A stretch of DNA of 7,824 bases from an uncultured Gammaproteobacteria bacterium. Lineage in GTDB: Bacteria > Pseudomonadota > Gammaproteobacteria > Acidiferrobacterales > CAJVXG01. The position numbers and the translations under genes were made by a program. The stretch lies in contig CAJVXG010000072.1 of the NCBI GenBank assembly GCA_913009215.1, forward strand, positions 1-7,824, read 5' to 3'. Below the pieces are notes generated by a model. The model worked only from the letters and a program-made list of their open reading frames with translations. It was not told the origin of the DNA and searched no databases. Positions 1-5,876 of this stretch are shown here, piece by piece; the first letter of the stretch is position 1; each line of letters begins with the position of its first letter.

Positions 1-557
1 TACACCTGAAAGAAGCGGCTGCGGTAATACTTCAGTTCTTCAATGGATTCCCGGATATCGTCAATCGCCTTGTGCGTATTCTGTTTCTTGAATCCCTTGA
101 GCAATTCCGGTTTCCAGCGCTTTATCAGCTCCTTGATGGAGCTGACGTCCAGATTGCGATAATGAAACCAGGCCTCCAGCTCTGGCATATGCCGCGCCAG
201 GAAACGCCGATCCTGACAAATACTGTTGCCACACATCGGCGATACATTTTTCGCCACGTGCTGTTTCAGGAATGCAATGGTTTGTTTCTCGGCATCGACC
301 TCCACCAGTTGCGATTGCTTGACTCGTTTCACCAACCCCGTGGCATTGTGGGTCTTGGTATTCCATTCATCCATCGAGTCCATAATCTCGTCGTCCTGGT
401 GTACCGCCAATACGGGTCCCTCTGCAATAATATTGAGGTCGGCATCGGTAATGATGGTGGCCACCTCAATGATCAGATCGGCCTCGGTATTTAACCCTGT
501 CATTTCAAGGTCTATCCAGATCAAGGCATTTTGGTCTTGCCCTCCGCTTTCCGACAT
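1..557 (-). CDS. orn: Oligoribonuclease, DEDDh 3'-5' exoribonuclease (3' end at window edge)
   Basis: Orn degrades very short RNAs (2-5 nt, including pGpG from cyclic-di-GMP turnover) to mononucleotides in the cytoplasm and is usually essential in gammaproteobacteria. The DEDDh set is complete: D16 and E18 in WIDLEMTG, D116 in GNSICQD, and H162 and D167 in the block THKAIDDIRES. The segments MPELEAWFHYR and LDVSSIKEL are also typical of the family. 185 codons are visible, ending FFQV, and the next two bases on the minus strand are TA. E. coli Orn is 181 residues, so the missing base probably completes a stop codon, but this cannot be seen. The ATG at 557 is chosen because GGAG (568-565) lies 7 bases upstream and the N-terminus aligns with E. 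coli Orn. The usual Gly before Q115 is a Cys here. The gene is divergent from the Ste24 protease gene. Confidence 0.96.
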   Translation of the reverse strand, partial: MSESGGQDQNALIWIDLEMTGLNTEADLIIEVATIITDADLNIIAEGPVLAVHQDDEIMDSMDEWNTKTHNATGLVKRVKQSQLVEVDAEKQTIAFLKQHVAKNVSPMCGNSICQDRRFLARHMPELEAWFHYRNLDVSSIKELIKRWKPELLKGFKKQNTHKAIDDIRESIEELKYYRSRFFQV

Positions 558-564
558 GCGTCTT

Positions 565-568
565 CTCC
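565..568 (-). promoter_or_regulatory. Ribosome binding site of orn
   Basis: GGAG on the minus strand, 7 bases before the ATG at 557. It supports that start codon for orn. Confidence 0.6.
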
Positions 569-579
569 GTTTTTAGTCT

Positions 580-609
580 ATTATTCTGCGCCAAATTGTT
601 ACATGATAA
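580..609 (-). promoter_or_regulatory. Possible sigma70 promoter for orn
   Basis: On the minus strand a TTATCA hexamer (609-604, 4 of 6 matches to TTGACA) is followed after 18 bases by AATAAT (585-580, 5 of 6 matches to TATAAT). It sits in the 62-base divergent gap and about 22 bases upstream of the orn start codon. The match is by eye in an AT-rich gap and could be chance. No comparably spaced pair was seen for the plus-strand operon in the same gap. Confidence 0.3.
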
Positions 610-619
610 CACGATCAAT

Positions 620-1864
620 ATGAATCAATTTACTCTACTGTTCCTTTTCTTCCTGGCCCTGGCGACCGGCATTGAGCTATGGCTGGCCTGGCGCCATATT
701 CGCCATGTGCGCTCACACCGAAAGACAGTGCCCGATACCTTTTCCGAGAAGATTTCACTACAAGCCCATCAGAAGGCGGCAGATTACACCGTCAGCAAAA
801 CCTCCTTTGGCCTCTATGAAAAATTATTTGGTGTGGCTATCCTGCTCATATGGACACTGGGCGGCGGACTGCAATGGCTCGATACCTTCTGGCGACAGCA
901 GGCCTGGGGAGATGTTCTGGGTGGCGCCGCATTCATACTCAGCGTTTTCCTCATCACCGGGTTGCTCTCCCTGCCGGCCTCCCTGTATGAAACCTTTGTT
1001 ATTGAACAACGCTACGGCTTTAACAAAACAACACTGAAATTATTTATTACCGATCTCGTCAAACAGACTGTTTTGATACTGGCTATTGGCGCCCCATTGT
1101 TGATGCTGGCCCTGTGGTTAATGGGAAAAATGGGGACATACTGGTGGCTCTATCTCTGGGTGGTCTGGATCGGTTTTAGCCTGTTTATGGTCTGGGCCTA
1201 TCCGACATTAATTGCACCATTGTTCAACAAATTCAAGCCGCTGGACAATGACTCATTACTACAACGCATTAATGCGCTGCTCAATCGCACCGGATTCAAG
1301 AGTAATGGTGTTTTTATCATGGACGGCTCCAAACGCTCTGCGCATGGCAATGCCTACTTTACCGGTTTCGGCAAAAGCAAGCGTATCGTCTTCTTTGATA
1401 CGTTATTAAAAAACCTTAGCGATAAGGAAGTCGAGGCCGTACTGGCACATGAACTGGGACATTTTAAACATCACCATATCCTGAAACGTATCCTGGTGAC
1501 GTTCATTCTGAGTTTGTTATCGCTGGCCGTGCTCGGCTGGCTCGTCAGTCAGCCGTGGTTCTATAGCGGTCTGGGTATGTCACAGGCCTCCAATCATGCC
1601 GCCCTGATGCTTTTCATCCTGGTCGGACCGGTTTTTACCTTTTTGCTAAGCCCGGTCTTCTCCTGGAGCTCGCGCAAACACGAATTTGAAGCCGACAATT
1701 TTGCGGTGAAGCAAACCGATGCCCGGGAACTGGTCAATGCCCTGGTAAAACTCTATAGCGAGAACGCCAACACATTAACACCAGACCCGCTACATTCCGT
1801 CTTTTACGACTCGCACCCCCCTGCCCCAGTACGCGTTTCTCGCCTGCTGGCGCATTCTTCATAA
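620..1864 (+). CDS. Ste24-type M48 family membrane zinc metalloprotease (CAAX protease 1-like)
   Basis: Integral inner-membrane zinc endopeptidase of peptidase family M48A, related to yeast Ste24p and human ZMPSTE24. The eukaryotic enzymes clip prenylated CAAX proteins; bacterial substrates are not established, and membrane-protein quality control is a reasonable guess. About seven hydrophobic segments are visible (roughly residues 4-24, 67-87, 101-122, 147-169, 175-196, 291-309 and 329-349). The zinc site is HELGH at 277-281, and the third ligand is most likely E355 in the EFEAD block. Other family hallmarks are ETFVIEQRYGFN (124-135), APLFNKFKPL, the segment SAHGNAYFTGFGKSKR and the C-terminal SHPPAPVR. 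The length of 414 aa is normal for the family. An in-frame TTG at 596 would add eight residues. The ATG at 620 is preferred because it places the hydrophobic first segment at the N-terminus as in homologues, although neither start has a clear Shine-Dalgarno sequence. It is the first gene of a likely three-gene operon. Confidence 0.93.
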   Translation: MNQFTLLFLFFLALATGIELWLAWRHIRHVRSHRKTVPDTFSEKISLQAHQKAADYTVSKTSFGLYEKLFGVAILLIWTLGGGLQWLDTFWRQQAWGDVLGGAAFILSVFLITGLLSLPASLYETFVIEQRYGFNKTTLKLFITDLVKQTVLILAIGAPLLMLALWLMGKMGTYWWLYLWVVWIGFSLFMVWAYPTLIAPLFNKFKPLDNDSLLQRINALLNRTGFKSNGVFIMDGSKRSAHGNAYFTGFGKSKRIVFFDTLLKNLSDKEVEAVLAHELGHFKHHHILKRILVTFILSLLSLAVLGWLVSQPWFYSGLGMSQASNHAALMLFILVGPVFTFLLSPVFSWSSRKHEFEADNFAVKQTDARELVNALVKLYSENANTLTPDPLHSVFYDSHPPAPVRVSRLLAHSS

Positions 1865-1880
1865 CAATGGAGACGTTACA

Positions 1881-2165
1881 ATGAATAAAATAATATTTAT
1901 ATTTGTATCCCTGCTGGTTTTCGGTAGCAGCAGTGCCGCCGAAAACGACGTCGCCAACAAGCGTGGTGAAAATCTGCATAACACCCACTGTATGGCCTGT
2001 CACAATAACAGCATTTATACCCGCAAGAAAAGAATAATAAAAACCAAACTACAGCTGGTACAACAGATCAAGGGTTGTGATCATCAACTAAGCAAGAATT
2101 TTAACAAGCAGGAAACCAAAGATCTCATTGATTACCTCAACCGCAATTTCTATAAATTTAAATAA
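1881..2165 (+). CDS. Small secreted mono-haem c-type cytochrome
   Basis: A 94-aa protein with an N-terminal signal peptide: lysine at position 3, hydrophobic core 4-15, and small residues SSSAA before a likely cleavage near A19/A20. It is therefore expected in the periplasm. One haem-attachment motif, CMACH (37-41), follows GENLHNTH. The rest resembles class I cytochrome c only loosely, with a C-terminal helix (DLIDYLNRNFYKF) in the usual place. No Met occurs after the CMACH motif, so standard His/Met ligation is unlikely; H68 in GCDHQL is a possible sixth ligand, or the haem may be high-spin. From memory, the pattern of a YTR segment, a lone Cys and a YLN..YYKF ending recurs in small proteobacterial cytochromes of unknown electron partner. 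GGAG (1869-1872) lies 8 bases before the ATG. The gene begins 16 bases after the protease gene and ends 15 bases before phhB. Its second half is AT-rich (42 G/C in the 120 bases from 2041 to 2160). Confidence 0.88.
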   Translation: MNKIIFIFVSLLVFGSSSAAENDVANKRGENLHNTHCMACHNNSIYTRKKRIIKTKLQLVQQIKGCDHQLSKNFNKQETKDLIDYLNRNFYKFK

Positions 2166-2180
2166 TGGTGGAGACAAACC

Positions 2181-2516
2181 ATGTCTGATCTGAAAAGCAA
2201 ACATTGTGCGCCATGTGAAGGAGGTGTCAGCCGTATGGACAGGGAAGCGGCCAATAACCTGCTGGGCCAGACCAAAAGCTGGAAGCTAAACGACGAAGCC
2301 ACCGAAATCCAGCGCACCTATACATTCAGAAATTATTATGAAACGGTTGCCTTCGTTAATGCCGCGGCATGGATAGCACACCAGGAAGATCACCACGCCG
2401 ATATTGAATTTGGATACAAAAACTGCCGCATACGCTACAGTACACATGCTATCGATGGACTCTCCATTAATGATTTTATTTGTGCGGCAAAAATCAACGA
2501 CCTCATAGGCGAATGA
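2181..2516 (+). CDS. phhB: Pterin-4a-carbinolamine dehydratase
   Basis: PhhB/PCD dehydrates 4a-hydroxytetrahydropterin, recycling the pterin cofactor of phenylalanine hydroxylase. In many bacteria without that hydroxylase it has an unknown role, possibly in molybdopterin or folate-related metabolism. The 111-aa length is normal. The active-site block is EDHHADIEFGY (69-79), with H71 and H72 followed by H89 in STHAIDGLSINDF and D98. Most homologues read HHPD where this protein has HHAD; the catalytic histidines are retained. The N-terminal CAPCEGGVSR segment (C9, C12) is also characteristic of proteobacterial PhhB. A strong Shine-Dalgarno sequence, GGTGGAG (2167-2173), sits 7 bases before the ATG. 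It is the last gene of the plus-strand cluster, and no phenylalanine hydroxylase gene is in the window. The stop codon lies inside an inverted repeat. Confidence 0.94.
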   Translation: MSDLKSKHCAPCEGGVSRMDREAANNLLGQTKSWKLNDEATEIQRTYTFRNYYETVAFVNAAAWIAHQEDHHADIEFGYKNCRIRYSTHAIDGLSINDFICAAKINDLIGE

Positions 2517-2522
2517 GGTCGT
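2497..2522 (-). terminator. Hairpin terminator for the minus-strand sigma/anti-sigma genes, overlapping the phhB stop
   Basis: A perfect 10-bp inverted repeat, ACGACCTCAT and ATGAGGTCGT, with a 6-base loop. On the minus strand it starts 16 bases after the anti-sigma stop codon and is followed by TGATTTTTG, a short T run that makes it a plausible intrinsic terminator in that direction. On the plus strand it lies across the phhB stop and is followed by CTGGCAAAG with no T run, so any effect on the plus operon would be weaker or limited to 3'-end protection. Confidence 0.6.
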
Positions 2523-2538
2523 CTGGCAAAGAAATGGA

Positions 2539-3321
2539 TTAACGTGTGATTGTTTTATCCAGGGGGTATTCCGGATAACGCTTCCTGAACACTTCAAGGT
2601 ACTTGTCGGCCTCTTTGTGCCTTGCGGCCTTACGCAACTTTCTGATTTTCTCCAAAAGCGCCTCATCCTGCTTCTTTAATTTCTTTTCTGGCACGGCGGG
2701 CGCAATGTCGGAGGCTACGCCCTGACTGGTTGTATTACTACGCTCTTCTTTGGTCTGACGTGCACGACGATACTGCGCATCACTACCACCGACGGACTTC
2801 TTGCTGGCGGGTTTCGTCTCTGCGGCTTTATTCAGCGCGGGCGACACCGATTCAGTATCCGCAATACTTCTTGATTTTAATGTACCTGAGGCAGAGACAG
2901 GCTGCTGCTTCAATTGTTGTGCTCTCCCATCCTTGAGATCAAATTTACCGGCAGGCGCCGCTTTGCGCTTCCTGGGCTGGTACTGCTTGTCGGCACCGAT
3001 GCTTTTCTTGCCCACCGGCTTCTCCATGATGGACAAGTCGGCGCCACTTTCCGTCGGTTTATTCACCCCGCTTTCATCGGTAACAAACAGCACCACACCG
3101 ACACTAAGTACCAGTATGGCCGCCAGCGACAATGGCACCGTCCAGTTCGATGCAAACGGGCTGCTGATGGCTTGTGCCCTGGGCTTCAGGGCGCGGCGCG
3201 CCTCCGCCAGGATGGCATCGTCAACCTCGGGGGATGGCCGTAATTGTGCGGCATCGTGATACAGTCGTGACAATTCAGAATTGCCCTCAAGGTATTTGTC
3301 GAATTCTTTGTCTCTCATCAC
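2539..3321 (-). CDS. Probable anti-sigma factor, single-pass membrane protein
   Basis: Not recognised by a named family, but position and architecture point to the anti-sigma factor of the adjacent ECF sigma gene, whose stop is 11 bases upstream. In order: a cytoplasmic N-terminal region of about 58 residues with helices (DKEFDKYLEG, SPEVDDAILAEARRAL); one membrane span at about 60-80; a long Lys/Ala/Ser-rich low-complexity linker (85-215); and a compact charged C-terminal helical region, EALLEKIRKLRKAARHKEAD, followed by FRKRYPEYPL. From memory, similar C-terminal segments occur in other proteobacterial proteins encoded beside ECF sigma genes. There is no H-x3-C-x2-C zinc anti-sigma motif, and in fact no cysteine at all. 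The linker contains an imperfect repeat (residues 101-120 and 170-189). The first codon may be GTG at 3321 or ATG at 3318 (one residue shorter); GGGGCC upstream is a weak Shine-Dalgarno sequence, so coupling to the sigma gene is likely. The alternative is an unrelated membrane protein co-transcribed with the sigma factor. Confidence 0.72.
   Translation of the reverse strand: MMRDKEFDKYLEGNSELSRLYHDAAQLRPSPEVDDAILAEARRALKPRAQAISSPFASNWTVPLSLAAILVLSVGVVLFVTDESGVNKPTESGADLSIMEKPVGKKSIGADKQYQPRKRKAAPAGKFDLKDGRAQQLKQQPVSASGTLKSRSIADTESVSPALNKAAETKPASKKSVGGSDAQYRRARQTKEERSNTTSQGVASDIAPAVPEKKLKKQDEALLEKIRKLRKAARHKEADKYLEVFRKRYPEYPLDKTITR
2755..2814 (-). repeat. Copy 2 of an imperfect internal repeat in the anti-sigma linker
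   Basis: Encodes KPASKKSVGGSDAQYRRARQ (residues 170-189). It aligns with residues 101-120 at KP..KKS.G, then D.QY and a basic tail, with one inserted residue. The codons differ between copies, so this is a protein-level, old or convergent repeat rather than a fresh DNA duplication. Confidence 0.5.
2962..3021 (-). repeat. Copy 1 of an imperfect internal repeat in the anti-sigma linker
   Basis: Encodes KPVGKKSIGADKQYQPRKRK (residues 101-120), matching residues 170-189 of the same protein. It lies just past the membrane span, in the region expected to be periplasmic. Confidence 0.5.
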
Positions 3322-3332
3322 ATGGCCCCGGA

Positions 3333-3893
3333 CTATATCTGCGCCTGTTTACGAATTTTTGACACAGCGTAACGCAATCGACTCTTCGCCGTCTCCACAT
3401 TGACACCGGTGGTGACCGCAATTTCCTCCAGGCTCAGTCCTGCCTCTTCCCGTAACAGGAAGGCTTCACGTTGTGCCTCCGGCAAGGCATCAACCTGTTC
3501 CAGTAATTTATCGATCTGCTTCTTGATGTCCATATGTATTTCCGGATCGGCGCTATTGTCGGCCACCAGGGTCTCGCAATCCGCTTCATAATTATCCGAA
3601 TACGAAACCGGCAAGCTGTTTGATTTCCGGCGATAGTAGTCCACCAGTCGGTTATGGGCCAGGCGGTACAGGTAGGTCGTAAATTTTGCACTCACCTGGT
3701 AACGCTCACGCGCCCGTATCAAATTAAACCAGACGTCCTGCAACAGTTCATTGGCATCACTGGCGTTGCTGCATTGATAATAAAAATATCGAAATAACCC
3801 GCCCTTATGCCGGCTATATAAAACCGTAAAGGCATGCTCATTGCCATCGCGGTACTCAATCATAAGATCTTCGTCTGGCTGTTTACTTAACAT
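3333..3893 (-). CDS. ECF-family RNA polymerase sigma factor (sigma70 group 4)
   Basis: A 186-aa extracytoplasmic-function sigma factor that would direct RNA polymerase to a small stress or envelope regulon. The sigma2 domain spans roughly residues 8-92, with ASDANELLQDVW (44-55) for core binding and the -10-recognition segment from AKFTTYLYRLAHNRLVDYYR (69-88). A poorly conserved acidic linker (95-125) follows. Sigma4 is at about 126-182, with LPEAQREAF and the helix-turn-helix LSLEEIAVTTGVNVETAKSR (153-172) that reads the -35 element. The ATG at 3893 is chosen; a TTG at 3899 would add two residues. No clear Shine-Dalgarno sequence precedes either. The gene is followed at once by its probable anti-sigma gene, the usual arrangement for a sigma held inactive at the membrane. 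The specific ECF subgroup was not determined. Confidence 0.93.
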   Translation of the reverse strand: MLSKQPDEDLMIEYRDGNEHAFTVLYSRHKGGLFRYFYYQCSNASDANELLQDVWFNLIRARERYQVSAKFTTYLYRLAHNRLVDYYRRKSNSLPVSYSDNYEADCETLVADNSADPEIHMDIKKQIDKLLEQVDALPEAQREAFLLREEAGLSLEEIAVTTGVNVETAKSRLRYAVSKIRKQAQI

Positions 3894-3904
3894 ATACAAA
3901 CGCG

Positions 3905-3910
3905 GTTATA
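3905..3910 (-). promoter_or_regulatory. Possible -10 element very close to the sigma factor start codon
   Basis: TATAAC (5 of 6 matches to TATAAT) read on the minus strand, 11 bases before the ATG at 3893. No convincing -35 hexamer lies 16-18 bases upstream. If real, transcription would begin only a few bases before the start codon, which would fit the missing Shine-Dalgarno sequence. This is a by-eye match and weak. Confidence 0.22.
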
Positions 3911-3972
3911 ATTTTTCGGGGTCAGGATCAGCTGGCTGCTGTTATCGCTCCCGACCAGGCCAGAACCTGTAT

Positions 3973-5172
3973 TTATGGGCGCATATCCTCTTCCGGATAA
4001 GCGCTGATCTTGTGGATAGACAGGTCCGCACCCTCATGTTCTTCCTCTTCGGACAGTCGAATGCCCATAACGGCACGAAGGATACCGTACACCAGGAACC
4101 CCCCTATCAGGGCAATACTGATACCCATTACGGTGCCGATTATTTGGGACATAAAGCTGACGCCTCCCTTGCCCCACAATCCTGTCTGACCAAAAATACC
4201 GCAGGCAATACCGCCCCACGCCCCGGCAAGACCGTGCAAGGGCCACACACCGAGTACATCATCAATTTTCCATTTGTTCTGGCAAAGATTGAAGGCGACG
4301 ATGAACAGAGCGCCGGCAACGGCGCCTATCACGAGCGCACCAAGCGGATGTACCACATCGGAACCGGCACAAATTGCCACCAGACCGGCCAGGGCGCCGT
4401 TGTGGACGAAACCCGGGTCATTGCGGCCCACCACCAGCGCAGCCAGTACACCACCGGCCATCGCCATCAATGAGTTGACCGCGACCAGACCGGTTACTCC
4501 TTCCAGCGACTGGGCACTCATGACATTAAAACCAAACCAGCCAACCGTCAGTATCCACGATCCCAGTGCCAGAAACGGGATGTTCGATGGCGGGATGGCG
4601 ATCAATTGCCCGTCCTTGCTGTATCGCCCCCTGCGCACACCGAGCAGCATCACCGCTGTCAGCGCCAACCACCCGCCCATGACATGAACCACAACGGAGC
4701 CGGCGAAGTCATGGAACTTGGCGCCAAAGCTCGACTCCAGCGTTTCCTGAACAATAGGTAATGTTTTTCCCCAGGCGATCCCCTCAAACAGGGGGTAGAC
4801 CAGGGCCACCACCAATGCCGATGCAATCAGCTGCGGCAGAAAACGCGCGCGCTCGGCAATACCACCCGATATGATAGCCGGTATCGCCGCCGCGAAAGTC
4901 AACAGGAAGAAGAATCGCACCAGCTCTATGGTACCAATCTCCTCCAGTGCACTGACCGGCTTCAGAAAGCTGGTCTTGTAAGCGATGTAGTAACCGATCA
5001 GGAAATAGGCAACCGTTGATATTGAAAAGTCACTAATGATTTTCATCAGCGCGTTGACCTGATTTTTCTTACGCACGGATCCGACTTCAAGAAAGGCAAA
5101 GCCGGCGTGCATGGCCAACACCATGGCGGCGCCCATGAGTAGAAAAAATATATCGCCTCCGCTCTTGATCAC
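3973..5172 (-). CDS. amt: Ammonium channel/transporter, Amt family
   Basis: A trimeric inner-membrane channel that takes up ammonium. The 399-aa protein is almost entirely hydrophobic, consistent with 11 membrane spans, and starts directly with the first span (DIFFLLMGAAMVLAMHAGFA) without the extra cleavable leader of E. coli AmtB. The pore's twin histidines are present: H163 in HDFAGSVVVHVMGG (D155 corresponds to AmtB D160) and H313 in PLHGLAGAWGG. The Amt signature GWFGFN (211-216) and the segment SGGIAERARF are also present. The cytoplasmic tail, RLSEEEEHEGADLSIH plus AYPEE, matches the conserved C-terminus that couples the subunits and meets GlnK in relatives. The start is GTG at 5172, chosen because a strong Shine-Dalgarno sequence lies 6 bases upstream; the next ATG would remove part of the first span. 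No glnK/glnB gene is adjacent, unlike the common glnK-amtB pair. It lies 105 bases after recR and 79 bases before the sigma factor gene. Confidence 0.96.
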   Translation of the reverse strand: MIKSGGDIFFLLMGAAMVLAMHAGFAFLEVGSVRKKNQVNALMKIISDFSISTVAYFLIGYYIAYKTSFLKPVSALEEIGTIELVRFFFLLTFAAAIPAIISGGIAERARFLPQLIASALVVALVYPLFEGIAWGKTLPIVQETLESSFGAKFHDFAGSVVVHVMGGWLALTAVMLLGVRRGRYSKDGQLIAIPPSNIPFLALGSWILTVGWFGFNVMSAQSLEGVTGLVAVNSLMAMAGGVLAALVVGRNDPGFVHNGALAGLVAICAGSDVVHPLGALVIGAVAGALFIVAFNLCQNKWKIDDVLGVWPLHGLAGAWGGIACGIFGQTGLWGKGGVSFMSQIIGTVMGISIALIGGFLVYGILRAVMGIRLSEEEEHEGADLSIHKISAYPEEDMRP

Positions 5173-5178
5173 GTTTCT

Positions 5179-5185
5179 TCCTCCC
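5179..5185 (-). promoter_or_regulatory. Ribosome binding site that fixes the GTG start of amt
   Basis: GGGAGGA on the minus strand, 6 bases before GTG at 5172. It is the strongest Shine-Dalgarno match near amt and no other start codon is suitably placed, so it decides the start. Confidence 0.75.
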
Positions 5186-5277
5186 GGGAGTTGATCTTAT
5201 TTTTTAGTTTTTAAAGGCTATGAGATGCGCCGCATGGTACCGGATAATAGCGCCAAGTTGAACTGCGTCTGTGCCAA

Positions 5278-5874
5278 TCAGGCCTCTGTGCGTCCGGCAA
5301 AGGCGCGCGCCAATGTATTTCGATCCAGATACTCCAGCTCTCCGCCGACAGGTACCCCGTGCGCAATCCGGGTCACCAGTATGTCCCGTGCGCGCACCAG
5401 TTCACCGATATAATGTGCTGTCGCCTCACCTTCGACAGTGGAATTGGTCGCCAGAATGACTTCGCGCACCTGCTCTTCGTCGAGTATTTTCTCCAGCCGT
5501 CCGAGTCCGAGTTCATCCGGCCCGATTCCGTCGAGGGGAGACAACCGCCCCATGAGCACAAAGTACAAGCCTTTGTATGCGCCCGTCTGCTCAAAAGAGG
5601 CGTAATCTGCTGGTGACTCAACAATACATAACAGGGAAGGGTCGCGTTTGGGCGATGCACATATATGACACAGTTCATTCTCGCAGAAATTATTGCATCG
5701 TTGGCAGTGACCGACGTGCTCTACAGCGTATTTCAGGGAATCGGCGATCTCCATGGCGCCCTGGCGATCACGCTCCAGCAAATGCAGGGCCATGCGCTGG
5801 GCGCTCTTGGGACCCACACCCGGTAGGCGCCTTAAGGCCTGTTTCAGTGCTTCAATCGCTGGAGAGTCGGTCAT
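5278..5874 (-). CDS. recR: Recombination mediator protein RecR
   Basis: RecR works with RecO (and RecF) to load RecA onto SSB-coated single-stranded DNA in gap repair and fork recovery. The 198-aa length is typical. In order: a helix-hairpin-helix N-terminus with RLPGVGPKSAQRMALHLL (16-33), a four-cysteine zinc finger at C57, C60, C69 and C72, and a TOPRIM domain at about 80-175 with CIVESPADY (83-91) and the segment GRLSPLDGIGP. The C-terminal block, THYIGEL-like followed by VTRIAHGVPVGGELEYLD (167-184), is the Walker-like RecR signature. The ATG at 5874 lies two bases after the ybaB stop and has no good Shine-Dalgarno sequence of its own, so translation is probably coupled to ybaB. It is the last gene of dnaX-ybaB-recR. 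Confidence 0.98.
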   Translation of the reverse strand: MTDSPAIEALKQALRRLPGVGPKSAQRMALHLLERDRQGAMEIADSLKYAVEHVGHCQRCNNFCENELCHICASPKRDPSLLCIVESPADYASFEQTGAYKGLYFVLMGRLSPLDGIGPDELGLGRLEKILDEEQVREVILATNSTVEGEATAHYIGELVRARDILVTRIAHGVPVGGELEYLDRNTLARAFAGRTEA

Positions 5875-5876
5875 AT

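Noticed and set aside
72..494. Plus-strand open frame of 140 codons opposite orn
   Set aside because: It lies wholly antisense to a clear orn gene with a full catalytic set. Its translation shows no recognisable domain and it has no ribosome binding site.
3894..3972. Possible terminator between amt and the sigma gene (GGTCGGGA pairing with TCCTGACC on the minus strand)
   Set aside because: The stem includes a G-U pair and encloses a loop of about 21 bases. It is followed by CCGAAAAATT, an A run rather than a T run, so it does not look like an intrinsic terminator.
3841..4473. Plus-strand open frame of 210 codons opposite the start of the sigma gene and the end of amt
   Set aside because: It overlaps two well-supported genes on the other strand, and its product is low-complexity and unlike any family I know. 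It is a shadow of the amt and sigma codons.
5225..5235. Short palindrome ATGCG-C-CGCAT between recR and amt
   Set aside because: Only one base separates the arms, so it cannot form a hairpin. It has no T run and is too short to call as an operator without other copies.
5173..5277. Possible sigma54 promoter upstream of amt (TTGGCAC followed by CAGTTC on the minus strand)
   Set aside because: The -24-like TTGGCAC is good, but at the required spacing the -12 GC dinucleotide reads GT and no TTGCA-like box follows. The rest of the gap is an AT-rich patch next to the ribosome binding site, with no convincing promoter or terminator.
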